Source: JANWVO01 sp037446555 (lineage in GTDB: Bacteria > Acidobacteriota > Terriglobia > Bryobacterales > Bryobacteraceae). From it: a DNA stretch of 64,000 nucleotides. The stretch lies in the NCBI GenBank assembly GCA_037446555.1, contig JBBIIK010000001.1, forward strand, positions 186,001-250,000, written 5' to 3'. Of the stretch, positions 18,515-26,542 are shown piece after piece; within the stretch, counting starts at the first letter, position 1, and each line of letters begins with the position of its first letter. The notes below the pieces were generated by a model. It was not told where the DNA came from, did no database searches, and saw only the letters and a list, made by a program, of their open reading frames with translations. The translations under genes and the position numbers were made by a program.

Positions 18515-19069
18515 TTATTCGTGGTGTCTGCCCACGCCTTTCTGGATCATCTCCGGAGGGCTCCCTTTCGCATAGGCTTTCATGCCGCGTTTTACGGTGA
18601 GCAGGGCTCGATCGAGGCGGGCGGTGCCTTCGGCGCCGAACTGCAATCGGAGGTTCGCGAGGTGGCTGTCCAGAAAAGCGAATTTGGCGGCGGCAAGCTC
18701 GTCGCAGCGCCGCCGCAGGTTTTTGTCAAGACTCTTCCCGCTGGCCGACTTCAGGATTGCCCGCAGTTCCTCGTCCAAAGGGTAGATCTGCTGGAACCAT
18801 GCGTCGGCAGCCTCGATGAGCCGGTTGGCTTGCGGGCGCGACAGGCCGATGTCCATGAGGTATTTCTGCCGCGTGGCGTAGTCCCAACCGCTGGACGGCT
18901 GGCTTCGAGCCACTGTGAAGAGGATGCCGAGCGCCTCACGGTCGGAAAAGGCGTGCGGAGTTCTCGATCCATCGAGTACTTGCGCCCGCATCGGCCCGGC
19001 AACGGCCATTACCGCCCCCAGTCCAGTCAAAGAGAAAAACAGGAGTCGATTGAATCGTCGTTGACGCAT
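18515..19069 (-). CDS. Secreted helical hypothetical protein
   Basis: A 184-residue protein starting MRQRRFNRLLFFSLTGLGAVMAVAGPMRAQ, a typical Sec signal. The mature part is predicted helical and charged, with a pattern around DREALGILFTVAR, LSRPQANRLIEAADAWFQQI and DEELRAILKSA. It has no cysteines apart from one in RRRCDEL and no recognisable catalytic motif. An AAGGAGA ribosome binding site just upstream of 19069 supports this start over the longer open frame. A TTGACA-N17-GATACT promoter lies about 150 nt upstream. Function unknown; the island context suggests an envelope or secreted role. Confidence 0.65.
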   Translation of the reverse strand: MRQRRFNRLLFFSLTGLGAVMAVAGPMRAQVLDGSRTPHAFSDREALGILFTVARSQPSSGWDYATRQKYLMDIGLSRPQANRLIEAADAWFQQIYPLDEELRAILKSASGKSLDKNLRRRCDELAAAKFAFLDSHLANLRLQFGAEGTARLDRALLTVKRGMKAYAKGSPPEMIQKGVGRHHE

Positions 19070-19228
19070 TGCGATTCTCCTTCCCGAACGAAACCGGCGA
19101 CACCTTGCGCACGACCGCAACCTCCGGCGAGGATCCGGACGGCCCGATCGAATTCAAGAATCGTTTTCCGTGCAGGCTCGACAGAGAGCAACCCGCGAAA
19201 AGACCTGGCAAATCGACAAATTGGCCTG

Positions 19229-19257
19229 AGTATCGGCCCTCAAGAAACGTTTGTCAA
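19229..19257 (-). promoter_or_regulatory. Predicted sigma70 promoter TTGACA-N17-GATACT
   Basis: On the minus strand TTGACA (19257-19252) is separated by 17 nt from GATACT (19234-19229). It would give a leader of about 150 nt for the gene starting at 19069. The flank cTTGACAAA resembles the promoter at 20896. Confidence 0.5.
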
Positions 19258-19302
19258 GGCCGCGCCGACCCTCTTTTTTCTCCATTCCTGCGATCACTGG
19301 CG

Positions 19303-19316
19303 ATTCGCATGCGAAT
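19303..19316. repeat. 14-bp perfect palindrome ATTCGCATGCGAAT
   Basis: A perfectly self-complementary 14-mer about 46 nt upstream of the -35 box at 19257. With no loop it is better read as a dimeric regulator site than as a terminator. No second copy was noticed. Confidence 0.35.
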
Positions 19317-19380
19317 GATCCCGTACAGGGTTTTTAGAATTATTATGGACACGGCCGATCCGGCGGCTCTGACTTCTTCG

Positions 19381-19911
19381 TCATTCACCAAAGGGATCCG
19401 GCAGTATTTCAGGACAACTTTCACCCGGCTGAAGAGTCCGGCAATTCCATGCAGGTGTGTCCCCGCTCACGGATACAGAAGACACCTGAATACAAGTAAA
19501 GGCCAAAGGGAAGTAGATATAAGACTCGGCAATTGCCTCGAACCGATTTGTGTATTCGTCAAAAGAAACACCATTGCCAAGGAGCTGCCCTCGGTATGAG
19601 AATTGTGGCGGACAATCTGGTCCAAGCACTCCGCCGCCGCCGCATTGGCCCGAAGCGGACAACTGCCGTTGCTCCCTGTGAGATACGTAAAGCGGACACG
19701 ACTCAGGATATTGAACGATGCGGAGAATCGTCCATGTTCGAGATTCCTGGAGGGGAACAAAGGGGAAGTTGCATTGATAGGACGGGCTTCCGGCGTCCGA
19801 AACGTAAAGCTGGCTGCACAAAGATTGGGCAACCATCAACGGGGCAGCCAAACTCCCGATTCCAACAGCAAACAGCAAGTCAGGAAGGAACTTAACGAAG
19901 TGTGAGAACAT
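19381..19911 (-). CDS. Secreted cysteine-containing hypothetical protein
   Basis: A 176-residue protein beginning MFSHFVKFLPDLLFAVGIGSLAAPLMVAQ, a signal peptide. The mature domain is beta-rich with about eight cysteines (SLCSQLY, YQCNFPF, ESCPLYV, QCGGGG, DCPPQF, FTCIQV, WNCRTL, ESCPEI), suggesting disulfides. No family was recognised. The start overlaps the end of the upstream frameshifted gene by 20 nt. The longer open frame before this ATG is antisense-like and was rejected. It probably shares the phase-variable promoter candidate at 20869-20896. Confidence 0.6.
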   Translation of the reverse strand: MFSHFVKFLPDLLFAVGIGSLAAPLMVAQSLCSQLYVSDAGSPSYQCNFPFVPLQESRTWTILRIVQYPESCPLYVSHREQRQLSASGQCGGGGVLGPDCPPQFSYRGQLLGNGVSFDEYTNRFEAIAESYIYFPLAFTCIQVSSVSVSGDTPAWNCRTLQPGESCPEILPDPFGE

Positions 19912-20711
19912 GTTTTTCTTTGGCCTCCACTTCTCGCTGGTAATAGGAAAGCACTCTCTCGATGGATGTTCTTGTGGCTTTCTCCGGATTGCCGCGGTTT
20001 TCCGGCGCGTGGCGCAGCCGACGCAGGATTTCTTCGCCCTCCGATTTGGCGACCAGCCATGCGGTTCCGTCTTGGTCCAGAAGCTGAAGCCGTCTCTGGT
20101 GGATGACATTGAGGAAATCGAGAGAAACACTCTCCCTGCCCGGAGGAACGGACTGCTCCAGAGTCCGCGCCCAATAACGGCGCTCTTCCAGCCGGAGCCG
20201 GCGGATCTCCATCAGCTTGTTCAGGGCGGTTCGATCGCCAGCCGCCGAGCGGTCCGCGAAGACCGCGCCAAGGAGCGACACGGCAAGAGCAGAGGGGGAC
20301 TGTGCGGGGCAAGGATTCGGCGCAGGGCGATTCGCGGTCTTCCCGGGAAGGACGCCTCCGACAGGCGCTGGGGGGGGGCCAGGGTATCAGGGCTTCGTAT
20401 CCAATGGAAGGGAAGAAATCCTCTGTTGCGTCCTGATAGCGACTTTCCGTACCGGAGACCGGATTCTTGCAGGAGATCCGAAACACGAAACCAGTGAGTG
20501 TTGAGGGACAGGAATTCGTGATTTCCATCTGCAATGCACGGACATCCTGCGCCCCCGGAACGACTGTTGCGGAAAGGCAGGCGGGCGCATGCGACGAGGC
20601 AGGTTCGTCCGGGGCCTGTCCCCGCATCGAGGCAGCCGGGGCGATCAAAGGGCCCAGTCCTGCCAGACATGACATGAAAAGCAGCCGAGTTCGGTGTCGT
20701 CTCATCCGCAT
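19892..20711 (-). pseudogene. Secreted protein gene interrupted by frameshift at a C9 tract
   Basis: The upstream frame begins MRMRRHRTRLLFMSCLAGLGPLIAPAAS (signal peptide; CAGGAAGC before the ATG) and runs through LQMEITNSCPSTLTGF to EALIPWPP. There the coding strand has nine consecutive C. Reading eight C instead joins it to APVGGVLPGKTANRP and then SLLGAVFADRSAAGDRTALNKLMEIRRLRLEERRYW to the stop at 19892, giving one coherent protein of about 270 residues. The joined layout (N-x-SP domain, PG-T turn, FADxSAAGD, then Arg-rich helices) resembles the protein at 53733. As written, translation runs out of frame. It may be a reversible switch, a dead gene or a sequencing error. Confidence 0.6.
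20370..20378. repeat. Homopolymer G9 (C9 on the coding strand)
   Basis: A nine-base tract inside the coding region of the frameshifted secreted-protein gene. With the one in the promoter upstream, it is the longest mononucleotide run noticed in the window. Confidence 0.9.
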
Positions 20712-21062
20712 GCTTCCTGACGGGCGGCCCCGGCTTCCCCGGGCTTGCGTCCGCATCGACCGGCGAGAGCCCGTCCGCTTGTTCAAGACTGAAGTTTAGG
20801 CATCCAGTGATGCGTAGGAATCAGGGCCTCTGGCGCAAGAAGCCCAGAAGATTCCGTATTTCGGCCCTATTATACCCCCCCCCTGGGATTTGTCAAGCCG
20901 ACAAGGATGCTTTTTCTCGGCATGATTATTGTCCTGGCTGCGGCGGGTCGGTTGCGAACAAAAGAGCACGACGATCGGGAATGGCGGCGGCCAAAGACGT
21001 CGCGCCCGGAGAGAAACAGCCGCAATCCACTGCAGCCAGGAGTGCGCGCAGCGGAATCGCGT
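20712..21062 (-). other. Intergenic region between ABC exporter and secreted-protein island
   Basis: A 351-nt gap holding the island promoter. Apart from that promoter, the leader of the first island gene and the 3' flank of the ABC transporter gene, nothing recognisable was seen. Confidence 0.5.
20869..20896 (-). promoter_or_regulatory. Consensus promoter TTGACA-N16-TATAAT with G9 tract in spacer
   Basis: On the minus strand TTGACA (20896-20891) and TATAAT (20874-20869) are both perfect and 16 nt apart. Nine of the spacer bases are a G9 run directly abutting the -10 box. A change of one base in the run would move the spacer to 15 or 17 nt. Such poly-G/poly-C spacers control phase-variable promoters in Neisseria porA and Bordetella fim genes. 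It drives the secreted-protein island, with a leader of about 150 nt. Confidence 0.7.
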
Positions 21063-22802
21063 TCAGATGGATTCGAGCTCTTCTTCGAGGAGCTGTTTCT
21101 GGTAAAGATCGGCGTAATAGCCATTCAGGGCCAGCAATTCGGCGTGGCTGCCCTGTTCGACGATGCGGCCATCTTCGAGGACGTAAATGCAATCGGCCTC
21201 GCGCACGGTGGAGACGCGGTGCGAAATCAGGATGGTGGTGCGGCCGTGCATGAACTCGCGCAGGCTCGTCAGGATGCGGTCTTCGGTGAGGGTGTCCACG
21301 GCGGAGAGGGCGTCGTCGAGGATCAGGATCGCCGGGTCGCGCAGCAGCGCGCGGGCGATCGCGACGCGCTGTTTTTGACCGCCTGAAAGCGTGAGTCCGC
21401 GCTCGCCGACCTCTGTGTCGAGCCCCTTCGGGAAAGAGGCGAGGTCCTGCTCGAGACCCGCCATGAGAGCCGCGCGGAGGATGGCGTCGCGGGGGGCTTC
21501 GGGAACGCCGAGAGCGATGTTCTCGGCAAGCGTGGCGCTGAACAGGAAAGTCTCCTGGGGGACGAAGGCGATGCGGCGGCGGAGTTCGGCAGGATCGAAT
21601 TCGCGCAGATCGGCGCCTCCGTATTTCACGCGCCCGCCGGAGGGATCGAGCAGCCTGGGGATCAGGTTCACAAGGGTGCTCTTGCCGCTGCCCGTGTGGC
21701 CGACGATGGCGACGGTCGCGCCGGGCGGGATCGTGAGGGAAACTTCGTCCAGAACCGCGCGGCCGTCGAAAGAGACGGAAACCGACACGAACTCCAGCGG
21801 AGCCAGATCCCCGGGTAGTCGGCGGGGCGCAGGCGGGGCGGCGATCTGCGGCTGCTCGGCGAGCATTTCGCGGATGCGGCCGAGCGAGGCGCGTCCGCGC
21901 TGCACGAGGTTCACGACCCATCCGAAGGCGATCATGGGCCAGACGAGCATGCCCATGTAGGTATTGAACATGACGAAGCTGCCGAGCGTGATGCGCCCGT
22001 CGAGCATGCGCAAGCTGCCGGCCCAGAGCACGATGAGGAACGTGAGCCCGATGAAGAAAAACAGCGAGGGCAGGAACATCCCGGAGAGCCGGGCGAGGCG
22101 GAGATTTTCTCCGATATAGCGCTGGTTGAGCACCTGGAAGCGCTGCATTTCGGTGTCTTCCTGCACGTAGGCGCGGATGACGCGGATGCCGGAGAGGGAC
22201 TCGTTGACGCGGCTGCTGATGTCGGAATAGAGCTTCTGGATGGCCTCGAAGCGGTCGTGGACCCGCTTGCCGAAAAACATCACGGCGAGGCTGACCAGCG
22301 GCGCGGGCGCGAGCGCCCACAGGGTGAGCTGCCAGTCCACGGCGAGCATCACACTGAGCGCGAGCACAAGCGTGAGCGACGTCTCCGCCAGGTACATGAG
22401 CGCAGGACCGAGCATCATGCGCACGGCGTTTAGGTCGTTGGTGGCGCGAGCCATGATGTCACCGGTGCGATAGCGGGCGAAGAAGCTGCCGTCGAGGCGG
22501 ACCAGGTGCGCGAACAGGTCGTTGCGCATGTCGTACTCGACGTCGCGGGAGACGCCGACCAGGATGACGCGCATCCAGTACATGAAGACGCCCTTGACCA
22601 GCGACAACGCGACGACGGCGGCAGCGAGCCAGGCAACTCGGCTGAGGGCGGCGCCGGCGGTGAGCGTATCAATGGCGAGCTTGATCAGAAGCGGAACGCC
22701 CGCGCCGGCGAGGTCCTTGGCGACAAGGGCGCCCGTGCCCAGCGCGATCTTTCCGGCATAGCGCGCCAGATAGGGGCGGCAGAAGGCGAAGACTTCCTTC
22801 AT
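21063..22802 (-). CDS. MsbA-like ABC exporter (fused membrane and ATPase domains)
   Basis: A 579-residue half-transporter with six transmembrane helices (residues ~20-300) followed by an ATP-binding domain. Walker A GHTGSGKSTL, Q-loop FVPQETF, signature LSGGQKQRV, Walker B AILILDDALSAVD and the H-loop ILISHR are all intact. Homodimers of this type flip lipid A, lipids or drugs outward across the inner membrane. The start follows 1 nt after the YdcF-like gene. As the last gene of an operon headed by lpxC, a lipid or lipid A-core export role is plausible. Confidence 0.85.
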   Translation of the reverse strand: MKEVFAFCRPYLARYAGKIALGTGALVAKDLAGAGVPLLIKLAIDTLTAGAALSRVAWLAAAVVALSLVKGVFMYWMRVILVGVSRDVEYDMRNDLFAHLVRLDGSFFARYRTGDIMARATNDLNAVRMMLGPALMYLAETSLTLVLALSVMLAVDWQLTLWALAPAPLVSLAVMFFGKRVHDRFEAIQKLYSDISSRVNESLSGIRVIRAYVQEDTEMQRFQVLNQRYIGENLRLARLSGMFLPSLFFFIGLTFLIVLWAGSLRMLDGRITLGSFVMFNTYMGMLVWPMIAFGWVVNLVQRGRASLGRIREMLAEQPQIAAPPAPRRLPGDLAPLEFVSVSVSFDGRAVLDEVSLTIPPGATVAIVGHTGSGKSTLVNLIPRLLDPSGGRVKYGGADLREFDPAELRRRIAFVPQETFLFSATLAENIALGVPEAPRDAILRAALMAGLEQDLASFPKGLDTEVGERGLTLSGGQKQRVAIARALLRDPAILILDDALSAVDTLTEDRILTSLREFMHGRTTILISHRVSTVREADCIYVLEDGRIVEQGSHAELLALNGYYADLYQKQLLEEELESI

Positions 22803-22803
22803 G

Positions 22804-23424
22804 TCAGCGGTCCACAGGCAACGAAAGGATCTTGATCCATTCCAGCACGACCGCCTTGCGGCCTTCGCGGTTCCTGTACCACTCTTCGAGCCGGAAGGCG
22901 GGATGATCGGCGCCAGTGTAGTGGATGCGCATGGCTGCGGGGCGGCGTTTTTCAAACAGCCAGCGGGCGCGGCGCAGGTGCGTGCGGACGCTGACGAGCA
23001 GCAGCGTCTTCACGCCGCGCCGTTCGAGTTCAGGCAGCAACAAGCGGGCTTCATCGCGCGTGGAACTCGCGTTGTTGGGGAGACATTCGAACCATTCGGC
23101 GGGGAATCCTCGGGAGACGGCGAACGGGACGGCGAGTTCGCACTCGTTTCGGTCATAGTATGCGCCGGGTCCGCTGACATAAGCCTTGGGCGCGAAGCCG
23201 GCGCGGATCAGTTCGCCTGCCTTCAGCATGCGTTCGCCCGACCATCCGCCCGCGAGCACAAGGATGGCATCGGCGCGAACGGGCGCCGTGCCGGCGTCCA
23301 GGAACACGCCCGCCTGCCGCAGGGCGGGCTGGTGAAGAAGCCAGAGGGCGGCCACCAGGGCAAGCAGGGCCAGCAGAGGCCACAGGATAGCCCCGCGGCG
23401 GGTGCGCGACAGGGACCGCTTCAT
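22804..23424 (-). CDS. YdcF-like DUF218 membrane-anchored protein
   Basis: A 206-residue protein with one N-terminal transmembrane segment (~residues 12-30) and a DUF218 domain. Family motifs are ADAILVLAGG (residues ~51-60), an NNASSTRDEA segment and LLLVSVRTHLRRARWLF. Related proteins (YdcF, SanA, ElyC) affect envelope integrity and lipid II-linked glycan metabolism. It lies between a membrane PH-like protein and the ABC exporter with almost no spacing. The biochemical activity is not known for the family. Confidence 0.75.
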   Translation of the reverse strand: MKRSLSRTRRGAILWPLLALLALVAALWLLHQPALRQAGVFLDAGTAPVRADAILVLAGGWSGERMLKAGELIRAGFAPKAYVSGPGAYYDRNECELAVPFAVSRGFPAEWFECLPNNASSTRDEARLLLPELERRGVKTLLLVSVRTHLRRARWLFEKRRPAAMRIHYTGADHPAFRLEEWYRNREGRKAVVLEWIKILSLPVDR

Positions 23425-23433
23425 GGGGCGGCG

Positions 23434-23988
23434 CTATTTCTCCGGATCCAGGCGGCCGGCGCTGCGCAACTTCTGGTAGAGCCGTTCGACTTCGGCCTCG
23501 TCCTCTTCGCGGAGAATGCGAGGCCGCTCGGGCGCCGGCTGGACTGCCTGCCGCGGCGCGGCGTCGCCGAAGATCTGGCGCCAGGGGACGCCGTTGATCA
23601 GCGCCTGCGTGGAATGCTGCTGAATGAGCCGCAGCAGGCGGTTGGAATGCACGGTCTCGCCAGGGTAGACGATCCTGATCCGCTTCTTGCCGGAGAGGGT
23701 GAGGTAAGCGACCAGCGGCGCGATCCAGCCCGTCTGGTCCACGCGCCGGACGTCCTTCCAGCGGATAAATTCGTTTCCGATTCTCAGCCCTTCTCCGCTG
23801 ACCTCGATCACCGGGCGCGTGGCGAGCCACAGGAGCAGCCCGGCGGTGAGAAAGAACAGCGCCGCGGGCACGGCTGCCAGCAGCCATGTCCGAGCCCACC
23901 AGACGGAGAAGGCACCCAGGCCGAGCGCGACGGCGGCCAGGCTGTAATATGTCCGCGCGGGGTGGAAACGGATGGCTCCAGGCGTCAC
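23434..23988 (-). CDS. Two-helix membrane protein with PH-like domain
   Basis: A 184-residue protein starting at a GTG. Two hydrophobic helices (about residues 15-57) are followed by a beta-rich segment around GEGLRIGNEFIRWKDVRRVD, as in bacterial PH-domain (bPH/DUF304-like) proteins, and a charged C-terminal tail rich in Glu and Arg. There are no catalytic motifs. The location between the CDP-alcohol phosphotransferase and YdcF-like genes suggests an envelope role. Family membership is tentative. Confidence 0.55.
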   Translation of the reverse strand: MTPGAIRFHPARTYYSLAAVALGLGAFSVWWARTWLLAAVPAALFFLTAGLLLWLATRPVIEVSGEGLRIGNEFIRWKDVRRVDQTGWIAPLVAYLTLSGKKRIRIVYPGETVHSNRLLRLIQQHSTQALINGVPWRQIFGDAAPRQAVQPAPERPRILREEDEAEVERLYQKLRSAGRLDPEK

Positions 23989-24019
23989 ACTTCAAGCGTA
24001 GCCGCGCCCCGCGATCCCG

Positions 24020-24568
24020 TCAATCCACCAATTGTCGCAGGCGGAGGCGCGCGGTCCATGCGTAATGGGCGCCGCTCCAGGCTGTGGCCAGCGCGACAGC
24101 GGGGATCAGCGCCCGCACGGCGGCCGCAGACCAGGCAGCGGGCTGCACGGCGTCGAGGAGCGCGGCGATGCCAAGCGAGAATTGCAGTACAGTGCTGAGC
24201 TTGCCCCAGAGAGTGGGAGGAAGCGAGCGCAGGCGCGTGCGGCGCAGCGCCCAGGCGGCGAAGGCAAGGATCAGCAGATCGCGCCCCAACACGAGCGCGG
24301 CAAGCCACGCGGGAAGCCGCCCGGAGGCCGCGAGGCCGAGGAACACCGTGGCCGCGAGCACTTTGTCGGCGAGAGGATCGAGCAAAGCGCCGAGTGAGGA
24401 CCGCGCATCGAACCGCCGTGCGAGCCAGCCGTCGGCGGCATCAGTGAGGGCGGCTGCGGCGAGCAAGGGAAGCGCAGTGCGCGGCCTACCCGTCGCGAGC
24501 ATCCAGCCGATGGGAGGAGTGAGAAGGATGCGCGCCGCAGTGATGGCGTTCGGCAGGTGGCGCGTCAT
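24020..24568 (-). CDS. CDP-alcohol phosphatidyltransferase family protein
   Basis: This 182-residue membrane enzyme carries the full family motif D-x2-DG-x2-AR-x8-G-x3-D-x3-D as DAADGWLAR plus GALLDPLAD. About five transmembrane helices are visible. The size and the N-terminal LPNAITAARILLTP resemble phosphatidylglycerophosphate synthase (PgsA), which makes PGP from CDP-diacylglycerol and glycerol-3-phosphate, but cardiolipin synthase-type use cannot be excluded. It is coupled to lpxC by an ATGA overlap. Confidence 0.8.
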   Translation of the reverse strand: MTRHLPNAITAARILLTPPIGWMLATGRPRTALPLLAAAALTDAADGWLARRFDARSSLGALLDPLADKVLAATVFLGLAASGRLPAWLAALVLGRDLLILAFAAWALRRTRLRSLPPTLWGKLSTVLQFSLGIAALLDAVQPAAWSAAAVRALIPAVALATAWSGAHYAWTARLRLRQLVD

Positions 24569-25467
24569 CGCGCGGGCGCCGCGGTGGCGCGCTCGGCCAA
24601 GTGGGAGGCGGTGACGATCTCGTAGAGGGACGGATCGGACATGATCCTGGCCACCAGAGCGACATGCATGGCGTGGCCGGCGCGTTCAGCCACAACCTCG
24701 CCCAGTAGCGGCCTGCCGATGAGGGCGAGGTCGCCGATGAGATCCAGCGCCTTGTGGCGGCAGGGCTCGTCGGGAAATCGCAAGCCGCCGTCGTTCAGCA
24801 CCCCCGAGGGGGCGAAGCAGACGGCGCTTGAGAGGCTGGCGCCCCGGATGAGCCCCATGTTGCGCATCTGGTCGAGCTCCTGCTGGAAGCCGAAGGTGCG
24901 CGCCGGGGCGATTTCATCGGCGTACCGCTGCGGCGTGAGATCCATGTCGAGCCGCTGGTGGCCCACCAGCGCATGCGGGAAGAAGACGCGGCAGGAGAGG
25001 CGGAACGTGTCGGCGGGGCGGATGGAGATGGACTTGCCGGGGACTTCATGGCTCACCGGCTTCACAATGCGCAGGTAACGGCGGCGGCGGCGTGTGGCGC
25101 GCATGCCGGCTTCGCGCAGCATTTCGACGAATGGCGCGCCGCTGCCGTCGAGGATCGGCACTTCGAGGTTGTCGATCTCGACATATGCGTTGTCGAGCCC
25201 GATGCTGTAGAAGGTGCTAAGGAGGTGCTCGGTGGTGGAGATCAGCACGCCCTGCCGCATGAGCGAGGTGGCGTAGCTGACGCGCTGCACGTAGCGCCAG
25301 CTGGCGGGGACTTCGAAGCCGTTGAGGTCGGTGCGGCGGAAGACGATGCCCGTGGCGGCGGGCGCAGGAAGAATGCGCAGATGCACGGGGGCGCCGCTGT
25401 GCAAGCCCACGCCGCTGCACTCCACCGGGCGGACGGTGGTGGTTTCGAACTCGGGGAGTGGATGCAT
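24565..25467 (-). CDS. lpxC: UDP-3-O-acyl-N-acetylglucosamine deacetylase
   Basis: This 300-residue zinc deacetylase catalyses the committed step of lipid A synthesis in the cytosol. Zinc ligands are His in STTEHLLSTFYS and the His and Asp in PCRHKALDLIGD; the GVGLHSG start of the fold is clear. The ATG at 25467 was chosen, since the longer form needs a TTG. A TAGCAT hexamer (minus strand, 25494-25489) lies 21 nt upstream. It heads a five-gene envelope operon. LpxC shows the cell makes lipid A and has an outer membrane. Confidence 0.93.
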   Translation of the reverse strand: MHPLPEFETTTVRPVECSGVGLHSGAPVHLRILPAPAATGIVFRRTDLNGFEVPASWRYVQRVSYATSLMRQGVLISTTEHLLSTFYSIGLDNAYVEIDNLEVPILDGSGAPFVEMLREAGMRATRRRRRYLRIVKPVSHEVPGKSISIRPADTFRLSCRVFFPHALVGHQRLDMDLTPQRYADEIAPARTFGFQQELDQMRNMGLIRGASLSSAVCFAPSGVLNDGGLRFPDEPCRHKALDLIGDLALIGRPLLGEVVAERAGHAMHVALVARIMSDPSLYEIVTASHLAERATAAPAR

Positions 25468-25646
25468 GGGCCGCGGCTCCAAGCCTTCATGCTAACAGAA
25501 GTTCACCCGGCTGTTAAGTCTTTTGGAAAGAAATATTTGCGATCCTGTTTGTGTGGCGATTTCGACACGCTTTGGGGCTGCTTCGTTGCCGCCGGGACAC
25601 GCGCCGGCCGGCAGGAGACGACCGCGAGAACGGGTGCGCGGCGCGC

Positions 25647-25652
25647 TATGCT
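25647..25652 (+). promoter_or_regulatory. -10-like TATGCT, predicted leaderless start
   Basis: TATGCT ends 8 nt before the nfo ATG at 25661, consistent with a transcript starting at the start codon. Confidence 0.4.
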
Positions 25653-25660
25653 CGGAGAGA

Positions 25661-26542
25661 ATGCGCATCGGCTTGCACTGCTCGACCTCCGGCGCTCTGG
25701 TGAACGCTGCGCGGCGCGCCGTGGAGGTGGGGGCGAACTGCTTCCAGATTTTTTCCTCAAGCCCGCGGATGTGGCGCGCCGCGATGCCGCCGCGGCAACA
25801 GATCGAGGAACTGCGGCGGTTCCGCGCGGAGCACGATCTGGCGCCGCTGGTGATCCATGACAGCTACCTGATCAATCTGGCGGCCCCGGACGAGGAGATC
25901 CGCCGGAAGAGCATCGAGGCGATGCGGGGAGAGCTGGAGCGGGCGTTTGCGATCGGGGCAGAGTATCTGGTGATCCATCCGGGCAGCGCGCGGCAGGATC
26001 CGGTGGAGGCGGGCATCGAGCGGATCGTCGATTCGCTGGGGCGCGCGGCGAAGCGGCTGCGCCCGCCGGACGGGTTCCTGCTGCTGCTGGAGAACACTGC
26101 GGGCGCGGGGGCGACGATCGGACGAACGCTGGAGGAGCTGCGCGAGTTGCGGTGCCGCCTGGCGCCGGTGCTGCCGTTTCCGGTGGGCTACTGCCTGGAC
26201 ACCTGCCACCTGTTCGTCTCCGGTTACGATGTTTCGACGGCGGCAGGGCTGGAGGCAACGGTGAGGCAGGCGCGGGATGTTCTGGGGCTGGAGCATGTGC
26301 CGGTGATCCACTCGAATGACAGCCGCGGCGAGTTTGGATCGCGGCTGGACCGCCATGCGAACATAGGAGAAGGACGCATCGGGCTGGGCGGCTTCCGCCG
26401 GATCGTGAACCACCCCGCGCTGCGTTGGAAGGCCTTCTTGCTGGAGACGCCCGTCGATCAGCCGGGCGACGATCAGCGCAACGTCGAACAACTGAAAAAG
26501 CTATGCCGGAAATCCCGTACCGCCACGAAGAGATCGAGCTGA
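25661..26542 (+). CDS. nfo: Endonuclease IV (AP endonuclease)
   Basis: This 293-residue TIM-barrel nuclease cuts DNA 5' of abasic sites in base excision repair. It starts MRIGLHCSTSGAL, and the zinc-binding segments follow in family order: VIHDSYLINLA, VIHPGSA, LLLENTAGAG, YCLDTCHLFVSGYD and VIHSNDSRGEFGSRLDRH. Length and motif order match E. coli Nfo (285 residues). Its last 40 nt overlap the leuS start in another frame, so the two are probably one transcript. The longer upstream frame was rejected because the N-terminus aligns at this ATG. Confidence 0.92.
   Translation: MRIGLHCSTSGALVNAARRAVEVGANCFQIFSSSPRMWRAAMPPRQQIEELRRFRAEHDLAPLVIHDSYLINLAAPDEEIRRKSIEAMRGELERAFAIGAEYLVIHPGSARQDPVEAGIERIVDSLGRAAKRLRPPDGFLLLLENTAGAGATIGRTLEELRELRCRLAPVLPFPVGYCLDTCHLFVSGYDVSTAAGLEATVRQARDVLGLEHVPVIHSNDSRGEFGSRLDRHANIGEGRIGLGGFRRIVNHPALRWKAFLLETPVDQPGDDQRNVEQLKKLCRKSRTATKRSS

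Larger units (their letters stand above)
19070..19380 (-). other. Intergenic region with promoter and palindrome
   Basis: A 311-nt non-coding gap, noticeably AT-richer than the rest of the window. It holds the predicted promoter of the two downstream secreted-protein genes and a 14-bp perfect palindrome. No convincing ORF or RNA gene was seen. Confidence 0.5.
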
